Below, in pieces: positions 50,149 to 57,311 of a DNA stretch of 64,000 bases. The notes under the pieces were generated by a model. That model had not been told where the DNA came from and made no database searches. It was given only the letters and a program-made list of their open reading frames with translations. The stretch spans positions 1-64,000 of the forward strand of contig JAYRKJ010000017.1 of NCBI GenBank assembly GCA_041905785.1, written 5' to 3'. The first letter of the stretch is position 1. Every line of letters starts with the position of its first letter. Both the position numbers and the translations under genes were made by a program. This DNA comes from Roseateles_B sp041905785 (lineage in GTDB: Bacteria > Pseudomonadota > Gammaproteobacteria > Burkholderiales > Burkholderiaceae_C).

Positions 50149-50571
50149 TCAAGCGGTCAGGTGAATCAAGCGGACGGCTCGGGCCGCGCCTTCGGCGCCC
50201 TTGAGGTAGTAGCACTGGAGGCCGTCGCGGAAGTAGCAGAGCCAGGCGTACGAGGCGTCCGCTTTGTCGCCGGTGTCCTGGTCGAGGGTGTCGCTGGTCC
50301 AGTGCCAGGCCTCCTCAAAATGGGGCTTGGCGTTGGCGTAGAGCAGCGCTGCGACCGGGCGGGACGGCAGCTGGCCGCCGGCTTCCTCGGCCCAGGTTAT
50401 CGCTGCTTCCCAGCTCATGCGCCCTTGCGCCTTGTTCGGCAACAGGATCACGGCGGCGTGCGTGCCGTCCTTCAGCGTGGTGATACCGGCGAATATGCCG
50501 CCTTCGAGTTCAGCGCCGAGGCTGGACAGCGAGGCGAAGGAGATGGTTGCGGTGGTCGCAGTCTGGTTCAT
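50149..50571 (-). CDS. DGR target protein 2 (DUF1566/C-type-lectin-like fold)
   Basis: 140 residues from ATG 50571 (MNQTATTATISFASLSSLGA) with AAAGGAAA upstream. Same fold as target 1 (SWEAAITWAEEAGGQLPSRP, WHWTSDTLDQ, ASYAWLCYFRDGLQCYYLKG). Variable repeat 2 covers residues about 106-134. At the same template Asn positions it has Leu, Tyr, Arg, Asp, Leu, Cys, Tyr and Tyr, plus a Ser-to-Gly change. N-terminal domain differs from target 1, so the two are not simple duplicates. Confidence 0.9.
   Translation of the reverse strand: MNQTATTATISFASLSSLGAELEGGIFAGITTLKDGTHAAVILLPNKAQGRMSWEAAITWAEEAGGQLPSRPVAALLYANAKPHFEEAWHWTSDTLDQDTGDKADASYAWLCYFRDGLQCYYLKGAEGAARAVRLIHLTA
50170..50256 (-). repeat. 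DGR variable repeat 2 (VR2)
   Basis: 87 bp aligned with the template. 14 mismatches, all at template adenines, including one (plus 50199, template 49026) inside the otherwise invariant GC-rich end. Homology ends at 50169/50170 on one side and one base beyond the VR1 limit on the other. Confidence 0.95.
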
Positions 50572-50602
50572 GGCTTTCCTTTTGAAGTTCGGGTGGATGA
50601 GT

Positions 50603-50785
50603 TCAGGCTTCTTCGCTGATCTGTTCGACGAACAGCGGGCGGTCCCCCGCGCCATCGAGGCATGTAGCGATCACAGACACAGTCGTCGGTGCCTCGACAG
50701 CCTGGTAGCGGGCGCACTGGCCGTGCTTGGGGCAGCAGATGCCGTAGCAGGCCGGAGTGCTGTCGGTGATGGGCGTGATGTTCAC
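50603..50785 (-). CDS. Small Cys-rich phage protein (60 aa)
   Basis: 60 residues, MNITPITDSTPACYGICCPK with a Cys cluster (CYGICCPKHGQCARY) that could bind zinc. Tightly packed, overlapping the neighbouring gene upstream by 4 bp and ending 31 bp before target gene 2. No function known; small Cys-rich proteins are common in phage early operons. Confidence 0.6.
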   Translation of the reverse strand: MNITPITDSTPACYGICCPKHGQCARYQAVEAPTTVSVIATCLDGAGDRPLFVEQISEEA

Positions 50786-51399
50786 GACTCCGATTCCTCC
50801 AGCTCGGACACCTCATCGCGGGCATCGCCGTGGGCTTCGGCGAACAGAGAGCCAGCGTCCGGGTGATCGCGCTCGAAGGCTCCCACACTGCCGTCGATGG
50901 CGTCCTCCTTGGGCTCGGGCGGCAAGAGCTTGATCGGCACCTCCTGGCCCAGCTTCATGCCGATGGCTCCCAGGTATTCGGCGTCGACGTCGTCGGTGCT
51001 GACAATGAACGACAGCTGGCAGCTGCCGCCCTGGAATGGCTCCAGCTTGAACTTGGACAGCGAGCAGTTGCCCATGTCGATGGGATTCGACTCGTCATAC
51101 CCATGGTCGATCAGCAGCCGCCATCCTTCGTGCTTAGGCACATCGATTCGCACCAGGCCCATGCCCACCGAACGGAGCAGGGGAGTGGAGTCGATGCCCT
51201 CCAGCTGCTCCTGGCCCTCGGGCGCCATGTAGAGCGCGTGGCGGAAGTCGTAGGGGCTGCCGAAGTTGTCCAGCAGCGTGTTCGGGCCAGTGATCTTGAA
51301 GCCCAGCGTCACGGCTGGCACGCGCTCGTCACCATGGTTCTCGGTCCGGGTGGTGATCGTGGAGAGGACAGCGCTGGTGTAGGTGGTCAAAGCGAACAT
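50782..51399 (-). CDS. Hypothetical phage early protein
   Basis: 205 residues from ATG 51399 (MFALTTYTSAVLSTITTRTE). Beta-rich N-terminal two thirds (VTLGFKITGPNTLLDNFGSP) and a strongly acidic, probably disordered C-terminal tail (FAEAHGDARDEVSELEESES). Acidic tails occur in single-strand-DNA-binding proteins, but no OB-fold signature is clear. Sits between the exonuclease genes and the DGR. Confidence 0.65.
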   Translation of the reverse strand: MFALTTYTSAVLSTITTRTENHGDERVPAVTLGFKITGPNTLLDNFGSPYDFRHALYMAPEGQEQLEGIDSTPLLRSVGMGLVRIDVPKHEGWRLLIDHGYDESNPIDMGNCSLSKFKLEPFQGGSCQLSFIVSTDDVDAEYLGAIGMKLGQEVPIKLLPPEPKEDAIDGSVGAFERDHPDAGSLFAEAHGDARDEVSELEESES

Positions 51400-51513
51400 C
51401 AGTGGCTCCAGGTGGTGAAGAAGAAAGAGGGCGCCGCTCACGCGGGACAGCTGCGAATCCGTGATGACCAGGGAGGAAAGGCTGGCTGCAGCTGTCGGGT
51501 CGCCCGGAAAGGG

Positions 51514-52134
51514 TCAGGCCGCAGCGCGTTCGCTTTGGCCATCGCGGATGGCAAAGAAAACCGCCATGCAGGCGTCAACGTCGGCCAGTGCGCTGTGGGC
51601 GTTCTCCAGCTTTCGGCCGGTGAAGAATTCGTAGGCCTCACCGAGGTTGGCGGACTTGTGCTTGTTGAAGCCGGCCTTCAGCATCTTCTCGGTGGGCGGC
51701 AGCTTCAGGATGGGCGTGGCCATGATCTGCGTGCACTGCGCCGGGCCGGTCTTCCAGGCCTCCAGCTCGCTCTCCGCCAGGCCGAAGCGGTGCTGTGCGA
51801 TGCGGATTAGGCGCGCGTCAAAGCTCTCGTTGTGGCCGATGCGCTCGCTGCACGGCTCCCACATCTCCAGAAGCATGCGCAGGGCCAGCGGCTCGGGAAC
51901 GCCCACCGACAGGGCCTTCTCGGTGGTGATGCCGTGGATGTCTGACACCTCGTCAGGGATCGTCCAGCCGTCGGGCCGAATGACGACGTCCAGCGTGCTG
52001 ATGATGTCGCGGGTGTCCAGGTCGACCAGGCGGGCGCCAAGCTGCACCAGGTGAGGCTGCGAAGGGTGCTCACTGGGTTCCTTGAAGAGCGGCAGTCCAG
52101 TGGTCTCAGTGTCGTAGAAGAGGACGGGTTTCAT
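51514..52134 (-). CDS. DnaQ-like 3'-5' exonuclease (DEDDh)
   Basis: 206 residues. Exo I FYDTETTGLP (Asp8, Glu10), Exo II GHNESFDARLI and Exo III AHSALADVDACM with the His and Asp of the DEDDh subgroup. Probably a proofreading-type or processing nuclease in phage recombination. Leftward operon, 100 bp after the recombinase-type exonuclease stop. Confidence 0.88.
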   Translation of the reverse strand: MKPVLFYDTETTGLPLFKEPSEHPSQPHLVQLGARLVDLDTRDIISTLDVVIRPDGWTIPDEVSDIHGITTEKALSVGVPEPLALRMLLEMWEPCSERIGHNESFDARLIRIAQHRFGLAESELEAWKTGPAQCTQIMATPILKLPPTEKMLKAGFNKHKSANLGEAYEFFTGRKLENAHSALADVDACMAVFFAIRDGQSERAAA

Positions 52135-52234
52135 GATGTTGTCTCGGTGGTGGTGAAGGGTTGGGCGGCCAGTGCCCTACTCATCTCTGGCCGGCTTTGC
52201 TGCGCAAGGGCTGGCGCGCCTGTGCCCCTTTGAA

Positions 52235-54229
52235 TCAGGCCGCCTGCGCCACCTCGGCGCCGACTGCCAGCGTGTGCGCCGACAGCGCCGCGCAGATGGC
52301 CTTGAAGTCGCCCTCGCGGTAAAGCCGGGCGGATCTGTCGGCGTGGGCCTCGAAGCCAAGGCGGGCTAGCAGATCGGCGTTCACGACGTAGCCCAGGCGC
52401 TCATTGATCTGGCCGAGCTTCAGGGTTGGCTGCTCGGCGGCCGGCGCGCGCGGCACCAGGGTAGGTTGGGCCACCGGGGCGCATGCTGGTGAGTCGTTCC
52501 AGCATTCGGGGTCGGCGCAGCGCGGGCCACCGTGGTTTCCGTTGCACTTGACACGAGGAGCAGCGGCCTTGCCTTCAGGGGATGCGGCCTCGCGGCGCAG
52601 CGCCTGCTCCAGCTGCTCTCCCAGGGCGATCAGCACCTTGGAGCGCAGTGCCACGGCCTCGGCCATGCGGTCTCCGTACAGGTCCTCGCTGGGCTCGTTC
52701 GCCATGATGGCCAGGCGCCTGCCTTCAAGGGATTGAGAGGTCTCGCCAGCGTAGGCCGTCAGCGCATGCTGCAGCTGTCCGATGCGAGCGTCGATGCGCA
52801 GGCGGCGGTCCTCGGCCAGGCGCTCTTCACGCTGGCGGGCGGCCATCTGGCGGGCCTCTTCCTCGGCGCGGATCCGTTCGCGCTCGGCTTCCAGACGCTG
52901 GGTCTCGGCTTGCTTGTGCTCAGCGATGCGAGCACGGATGGCCGCGTCGAAGTCCTCGGAGGCCTTGTGCACCAGCTGGCCCAGGTCTGCGAACAGGAAC
53001 TCGAAGCCGGCGGCCTGTTCCTTGAACGCGGCTTGGTTAGTGCGCACACGACGTGCAGCCGTGTCGGCCTCTATCTTGGACTTGGCCAGCAGCGTGTCGA
53101 GCGCGTTCTGCATGCTATCGAAGCTTCTCAGGCCCTTGATGGAGCCGGCGAAGTCAACCAGCGGCAGTTGCAGCGCAGTCGGCAGTTCGGCATTCAAGGC
53201 TTGGTAATGCGCTTGCAGCGCAGCGCGCGCGGCGGCCACGGCCTCCTCCTTGACCTCGGTCTTGCGGCGGGTCACCAGCTTGCTCAGCTCCAGCCGCACA
53301 GCGCGGGCCTCGGCGCTGATCTCGTCCATGGTGCGGAAGAGTTCGTTGATGCTGGCCGTCTGGCTCAGAGCGTGCTGCTTCGTGGACTCCAGGCGTTCCT
53401 CGACGTCTTCGCACCATTTCACGGCCTTGGCCGCGTCAGCGAAGTCCTGGTCGGTCTTCAGTTCGCGGTTGACGTTGCGGATGGCGGCCAGGGCCGTCTG
53501 TTTGAAGTCTGCGAGGTTGCTGGATGTGACCTTGCCAGTCACCTCGACATGCAGGGCCGGCAGCATGCCCGGAGCCTTGCCAGCCGGCGCATGCGCCGAG
53601 GCCTGCGGCAGCTTGTAGTCTGCGAGGTCCTTCTCGAACTGCTCCCAGCCGGCCAGGACCTGGGCGCGCAGCTCGTGATCCGGGTAGTACCAGCAGTGCT
53701 GCTCCTCTACCAGCTCTTCGTCGGCAGTCCATTGGCTGGCCATGAAGAGGATCCGCTCGGCACCGCTGACCAGCAGCTGTTGCTCCATCTGGATCCGGTG
53801 ATAGATCGGAAGCTCTCGGCAGCCGGCCCGCTCACGGTACTCCGGCGCAATCGTCTCGATCTGGGCGAAGGCCTTGCGCAGATCGTTGTTCAGCGCCTTG
53901 TGCTCGAAGCCCTCGGTCTCGTCGAGCGTGAGGCCGTCGAAGCTGGCCGACAGCTTGCCGGCGGAACCGGTGACGGGGTAGAGCTCGGTGCCGATGAACT
54001 CCTCGGCCAGCGGCCGGGCCAGCGCCTCGGCCCGGTGGCCGTTGTCGAAGCGCATCTGCGTGCCGGCGTCGACCTCAGCGGCCAGACCCGTGTGCATCTC
54101 GCGCAGCAGCTCGGCACGGCTCTTGTAGGGCGAGACGCCCATCATGGCCGGCGCGTCGCTGGCGTTGAAATGCTGGGCGCGGTAGGCAAGCCACTCAGGG
54201 CTGCCCTGGATCAGGTTGTGGATCTTCAT
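52235..54229 (-). CDS. YqaJ-type recombination exonuclease with long C-terminal extension
   Basis: 664 residues, far longer than the usual 200-330. N-terminal YqaJ/lambda-exonuclease-like nuclease (residues about 1-215) with GSPEWLAYRAQHFNASDAPA and the catalytic Asp98, Glu109 and Lys111 (SASFDG, EHK). A middle region (about 250-560) is long coiled coil (RLEAERERIRAEEEARQMAA), followed by a Cys-rich segment (CNGNHGGPRCADPECW) and a short C-terminal domain. Resects DNA for the neighbouring RecT. The fusion may be a phage-specific adaptation. Confidence 0.88.
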   Translation of the reverse strand: MKIHNLIQGSPEWLAYRAQHFNASDAPAMMGVSPYKSRAELLREMHTGLAAEVDAGTQMRFDNGHRAEALARPLAEEFIGTELYPVTGSAGKLSASFDGLTLDETEGFEHKALNNDLRKAFAQIETIAPEYRERAGCRELPIYHRIQMEQQLLVSGAERILFMASQWTADEELVEEQHCWYYPDHELRAQVLAGWEQFEKDLADYKLPQASAHAPAGKAPGMLPALHVEVTGKVTSSNLADFKQTALAAIRNVNRELKTDQDFADAAKAVKWCEDVEERLESTKQHALSQTASINELFRTMDEISAEARAVRLELSKLVTRRKTEVKEEAVAAARAALQAHYQALNAELPTALQLPLVDFAGSIKGLRSFDSMQNALDTLLAKSKIEADTAARRVRTNQAAFKEQAAGFEFLFADLGQLVHKASEDFDAAIRARIAEHKQAETQRLEAERERIRAEEEARQMAARQREERLAEDRRLRIDARIGQLQHALTAYAGETSQSLEGRRLAIMANEPSEDLYGDRMAEAVALRSKVLIALGEQLEQALRREAASPEGKAAAPRVKCNGNHGGPRCADPECWNDSPACAPVAQPTLVPRAPAAEQPTLKLGQINERLGYVVNADLLARLGFEAHADRSARLYREGDFKAICAALSAHTLAVGAEVAQAA

Positions 54230-55083
54230 TGCTGGGCCTCGGCAGCTTCCATGTCCTTGACGAAGCCGTCGTCAGCGGTGCCGGCGTCCGGCTCTTCTTC
54301 GACCTGGCCCAGCTTCAGGATCTCTTCCTGCTGGGCCCTGGTGAAGGTGGCCTTCGTCTGCAGCATCGCGAGCAGATCGGAGGCGGTCTTGCGGCCCGAC
54401 TCGACCACGTTGCGCCAGCCAGGCAGGTTCTTCTCGAAGTCGGCCTGGGGGTAGTCGGGCAGCGCCGGGCGGACCTCTTCGGCCGTCCCCATATGGCGCT
54501 CTGCCGGCTGCTGCATTGGGATCACCTGCAGCTCGTCATCCGTGTAGACGCCCAGCAGCGCATCGGGGGCATAGAGCCGGGCCCAGTTGCGGGCCTGCAG
54601 GTAGCCGAACTGCTGCTTGGGGTTCACCTTCCACAGCGGGGAGTTCTTCGTGGTGATCGTGCTGATGGACAGCCACTCGGTCCACAAGATCGCCTCTTCA
54701 CCAGCGGGCACAAAGCCGGCACGGCATTCGAGGTTGCTGCCCTCGCCGCGGTACTCGTAGTGCGGGCGGCCCTTCACGGCGCCGGAGTTCTTCAGCACAG
54801 CGACCACCAGCTGCGCCTCGTACCCGAGGTTCCCGTTGACCAGGTGCGTCTTGCCGGCAACCACGTAGGGGTCCATGCGCCAGCGCATCGCTTGCAGCGT
54901 CAGCGCCAGGCAGTCGGCCGGCTTGCCCTGCAGATGCTTGGGCACCGTGACATGGGCCTTGGCCATCATTTCCGCGAAGTCCATCAGCGCGTGCATGCGC
55001 TTCGAGTCGAAGAGGAAGGCAGACGGGTTGCCGAGATCCGATGCGGCAGCGACTTCCGTCTGGGTGGTGGCGAGTTCGGACAT
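54226..55083 (-). CDS. recT: RecT-family single-strand annealing protein
   Basis: 285 residues from ATG 55083 (MSELATTQTEVAAASDLGNP). Characteristic RecT blocks: LALTLQAMRWRMDPYVVAGK, YEAQLVVAVLKNSGAVKGRP, NPKQQFGYLQARNWARLYAP. Its stop overlaps the exonuclease start by 4 bp, the normal exo/annealase pair for phage recombination. The acidic C-terminal tail (EEEPDAGTADDGFVKD) is usual in SSAPs. Confidence 0.9.
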   Translation of the reverse strand: MSELATTQTEVAAASDLGNPSAFLFDSKRMHALMDFAEMMAKAHVTVPKHLQGKPADCLALTLQAMRWRMDPYVVAGKTHLVNGNLGYEAQLVVAVLKNSGAVKGRPHYEYRGEGSNLECRAGFVPAGEEAILWTEWLSISTITTKNSPLWKVNPKQQFGYLQARNWARLYAPDALLGVYTDDELQVIPMQQPAERHMGTAEEVRPALPDYPQADFEKNLPGWRNVVESGRKTASDLLAMLQTKATFTRAQQEEILKLGQVEEEPDAGTADDGFVKDMEAAEAQQ

Positions 55084-55124
55084 TAGGTCCTCCGGGTTGA
55101 GAAGGGGAAAGGGGATGGCGCGGC

Positions 55125-55337
55125 TCAGGCCACGTCCAGCTTTCGAATGCGCGCCATCAGCTGCAGCTCCTGCTGCAGGCTGTTGCGCATGTAGACGGGG
55201 CCGGCCCAGCCGAGGGAGGCGTAGTGCTCGCGCTCGTCGCGCAGGCACTCCAGGTGCCAGCGCAGCCAGGCCAGGCGGATGGAGCGCCACAGGCAGCGGC
55301 GCAGGCCCGGGCGGGTGGGGATGACGCGGGCAGTCAT
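55125..55337 (-). CDS. Small phage protein (70 aa)
   Basis: 70 residues, basic and amphipathic helical (RRCLWRSIRLAWLRWHLECL). No known motif. Overlaps the upstream gene by 4 bp, so it is translationally coupled and likely real. Confidence 0.55.
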   Translation of the reverse strand: MTARVIPTRPGLRRCLWRSIRLAWLRWHLECLRDEREHYASLGWAGPVYMRNSLQQELQLMARIRKLDVA

Positions 55338-55726
55338 GCTTCCTCACCCAGCATGTAGGCAGCACCGTGCCGGCCGGCGTAGACGCCAGCCATGCGGGCC
55401 AGGAACACCGTGGCCGCCATCTGCACCGGCTCGCCGCGCGAGGCCGAGGCCAGCAGCTGCACCATGCTCTGCAGCATCTCGTCGCCTTGCGCGTCGGCCA
55501 GCAGGTCGCGCACCAGGTCCAGCGCGCTCAGCTCGCGCACGCCGCCGATGGAGTCAGCGAAGTCCGGCGTAGGAAGCAGTACCTTCGTCAGGTCCGGAGC
55601 CTTCACGGCGTCCATGAACTGCTGCGAAAGGGCGTTGATGCCCAGGGTGATCAGTGCCTCGCGAGCCTCGCGGGACTTCAGCGCCCGGGCCCGGTCTGCT
55701 GTCTCCCAGCAGGTAGTGCTTTGCAT
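55334..55726 (-). CDS. Hypothetical phage protein, first gene of leftward operon
   Basis: 130 residues, helical (REALITLGINALSQQFMDAV, LDLVRDLLADAQGDEMLQSM). No known motif. As the first gene downstream of the left operators it should be expressed early on induction. Function unknown. Confidence 0.6.
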   Translation of the reverse strand: MQSTTCWETADRARALKSREAREALITLGINALSQQFMDAVKAPDLTKVLLPTPDFADSIGGVRELSALDLVRDLLADAQGDEMLQSMVQLLASASRGEPVQMAATVFLARMAGVYAGRHGAAYMLGEEA

Positions 55727-55770
55727 CGTCTTCTCCCGACTACGCCTTGGTGGCGCGATGGGAGAATATT

Positions 55771-55804
55771 AGCCGCAGGCTCTTGCTTGCGCAAGCCCCG
55801 GGCT
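55771..55804. promoter_or_regulatory. Left operator cluster (two repressor sites)
   Basis: Two copies of AGCC-N3-GGCT at 55771-55781 and 55794-55804, centres 23 bp apart, 45 bp upstream of the first leftward gene. The same motif occurs three times at the right operator (59196-59253). Interpreted as OL sites for the repressor at 58528-59190. Confidence 0.6.
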
Positions 55805-55833
55805 AATAAATTTTGTAGACTTCAGCCAGACGC

Positions 55834-55859
55834 AAAAAAGCCCGCGCGGTGCGGGCTTC
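55834..55859 (-). terminator. Intrinsic terminator, leftward
   Basis: Stem AAGCCCGC/GCGGGCTT (5-nt loop) followed on the minus strand by TTTT. It blocks leftward read-through from the 56100-57034 genes into the left promoter. Confidence 0.75.
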
Positions 55860-55892
55860 GTCTCAGGGTCTACGGGCCGGGAAGGATCAGTC

Positions 55893-56099
55893 GTGGACCA
55901 AGTCGAAACCGTCACCCTCGAAGCAGGGACCGTTCTCCACTATCGAGGTATGCCGCTGGAGCTGCGTGAGGCAGCAGTGGTGAACATGCGGCATGGGAAC
56001 CATCAGTTGGCATTGAGCCAGTTTGATGCGTTGGTTAGGACACCTGACCAAGCCATCGTGTCGCCGCTTACGTCTACGACCAATAGCGCCGAAGACTGA
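55893..56099 (+). CDS. Small phage protein (68 aa)
   Basis: 68 residues from GTG 55893 (VDQVETVTLEAGTVLHYRGM) with AAGGA upstream. Resembles small phage frames of unknown role (LELREAAVVNMRHGNHQLAL). Runs opposite to the leftward operon, possibly expressed from the lysogen. Function unknown. Confidence 0.45.
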   Translation: MDQVETVTLEAGTVLHYRGMPLELREAAVVNMRHGNHQLALSQFDALVRTPDQAIVSPLTSTTNSAED

Positions 56100-56348
56100 T
56101 CGCTTCTCTTCGCGATCTTTGGCCTTGGCCTCTGCGACGGTCTGCTACTGCATGTCCGACGGGGTGTCAGCGCCGCCAGCGCACAGTGGCTTCACCTGGT
56201 CAATGACATGGCCAGGACAGCCGCCGCGGGGCGCCCCAGTCGACGGGCATGGGTGGCCACGATGAAAGGAACGTCTTGCCGCTCCTGAGCGAGAAAAGGC
56301 TGACGACAGCAGGAGCAGCGGGCAAATAAGGACAGCCAGCGACTTCAT
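56100..56348 (-). pseudogene. HNH endonuclease-like gene interrupted by an amber stop
   Basis: From ATG 56348 the protein (MKSLAVLICPLLLLSSAFSR) has an apparent signal or membrane segment then the HNH-like motif HPCPSTGAPRGGCPGHVIDQ and VKPLCAGGADTPSDMQ. It stops at TAG (56145-56147). The frame then continues QTVAEAKAKDREEKR, and in related proteins I recall, DMQ is followed by Trp (DMQWQT), so a TGG-to-TAG change is likely. It could be a pseudogene or an amber-read-through gene. Start overlaps the upstream gene by 4 bp. Confidence 0.6.
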
Positions 56349-57034
56349 CGGCACGAAATTAGCTGGCCGTCTTCCATCACGGTCATACTCCGTCCGCCTG
56401 CTTCATACGTCCCGTACCCGGTCTCACGAACCTGCCCGTACTGCCCAAGGCGCTTCAGGCGTTCTTGCCTTGAAACGCCTGGCCCACAGTGATCAAGAAC
56501 GGGTTGTAGATCTGCAGGCGAAGGAGTCTTCGCTGAGGTTGGAACAGACGTATCGACGTTCCATCCAACACTCACGCTTGCCCATCTCTTGTAGGTGTCA
56601 AGATCCAAGAAGGTGGTGAACTCGTGGTGAAAGCCGGTCGGTTTCGAATCTGGGCCGATGATGCTGACGAAATCTCTCAGCTTCAGCTGACGTTCGAATA
56701 GCTTGAACCCGTCGCTGTCGTGAAATTCAATGGAAACATACCGCTCAAGGTTGGCTTCCCGAATGCCCGGAGTAGTTAGGTACAGCGGGGCGCCTTGAAG
56801 CGCTACCTGTCCGTGCAAAGAACCGGAAACCATCTTCGTCCGCACATGCATCTTCATGCCGAGCGATTCATGCATCTCCGGCGTCCAAGTCTTTACCTCT
56901 TCGAATGGCTTGGCGTCTCGCTGCCGCGCAGCGTCCTGCATTGCTGAAACCGCCCACCAGCCAAGAGCAATTGCTAAAGCCGTAGCGATGAGCGCGACTG
57001 CAATCTTCAGAGTCGCCATTAGGAAGTTCTTCAT
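56345..57034 (-). CDS. Membrane-anchored phage protein of unknown function
   Basis: 229 residues. One N-terminal membrane helix (LKIAVALIATALAIALGWWA) with a periplasmic domain after it. Ends with GGRSMTVMEDGQLISC. No known motif. Adjacent to the HNH-like gene, with which it shares an ATGA overlap. Possibly a lysogenic-conversion or superinfection-exclusion protein by position, but this is a guess. Confidence 0.6.
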   Translation of the reverse strand: MKNFLMATLKIAVALIATALAIALGWWAVSAMQDAARQRDAKPFEEVKTWTPEMHESLGMKMHVRTKMVSGSLHGQVALQGAPLYLTTPGIREANLERYVSIEFHDSDGFKLFERQLKLRDFVSIIGPDSKPTGFHHEFTTFLDLDTYKRWASVSVGWNVDTSVPTSAKTPSPADLQPVLDHCGPGVSRQERLKRLGQYGQVRETGYGTYEAGGRSMTVMEDGQLISCR

Positions 57035-57083
57035 GTTTCATTACATCCAAAAAACATAGAGATCGACCGGATTAAAGAGTGGT

Positions 57084-57109
57084 TTAAGAAAGCCCGCACA
57101 GCGCGGGCT
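57084..57109 (-). terminator. Intrinsic terminator after the double-glycine peptide gene
   Basis: Stem AGCCCGC/GCGGGCT with a 5-nt loop, followed on the minus strand by TTCTTAAA, 20 bp beyond the peptide stop. It ends the LuxR-like regulator/peptide transcript. Confidence 0.65.
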
Positions 57110-57129
57110 CTTATATTGAGAACGGAACT

Positions 57130-57285
57130 TTACATTCCTGGGAAAGGCCCAGGGATAGGTGTTGGTGTGGGCTCAGCCACCGCCGCGGTAGGCGCCAGGG
57201 GCGACAGTGGAGGGGGCACGTCGGCACCACCGGAGACGGCGTCGACTTCTTCTGGGCTCAGTGTGTTTAGGTCCTTGGAGTTCAT
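57130..57285 (-). CDS. Double-glycine leader peptide with Pro-rich tail (51 aa)
   Basis: The first 20 residues, MNSKDLNTLSPEEVDAVSGG, match the class II bacteriocin/microcin leader pattern LSxEExxxVxGG that C39-peptidase ABC exporters cleave after Gly-Gly. The remaining 31 residues are ADVPPPLSPLAP and onward, with 11 prolines, an alternating X-Pro stretch near the end and no Cys. No C39 exporter is seen in the window. Directly downstream of a LuxR-like regulator (26 bp) on the same strand. Confidence 0.7.
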   Translation of the reverse strand: MNSKDLNTLSPEEVDAVSGGADVPPPLSPLAPTAAVAEPTPTPIPGPFPGM

Positions 57286-57311
57286 CGTGGATCCCATGCG
57301 GTTGAAGGGAT

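Larger units (their letters stand above)
47901..50571 (-). other. Diversity-generating retroelement (DGR) cassette
   Basis: Ordered on the minus strand as two target genes (50149-50571 and 49650-50114), avd (49256-49618), template repeat (48993-49082) and reverse transcriptase (47901-49259). The template differs from variable repeat 1 at 10 positions and from variable repeat 2 at 14, always at an adenine of the template's coding strand. In known DGRs the RT makes error-prone cDNA from the template transcript and transfers it into the variable repeats (mutagenic retrohoming), creating protein diversity. Confidence 0.93.

Noticed and set aside
52532..54454. 640-codon plus-strand frame antisense to the exonuclease
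   Set aside because: Shadow of the YqaJ gene; Gln/His/Gly-rich without any motif.
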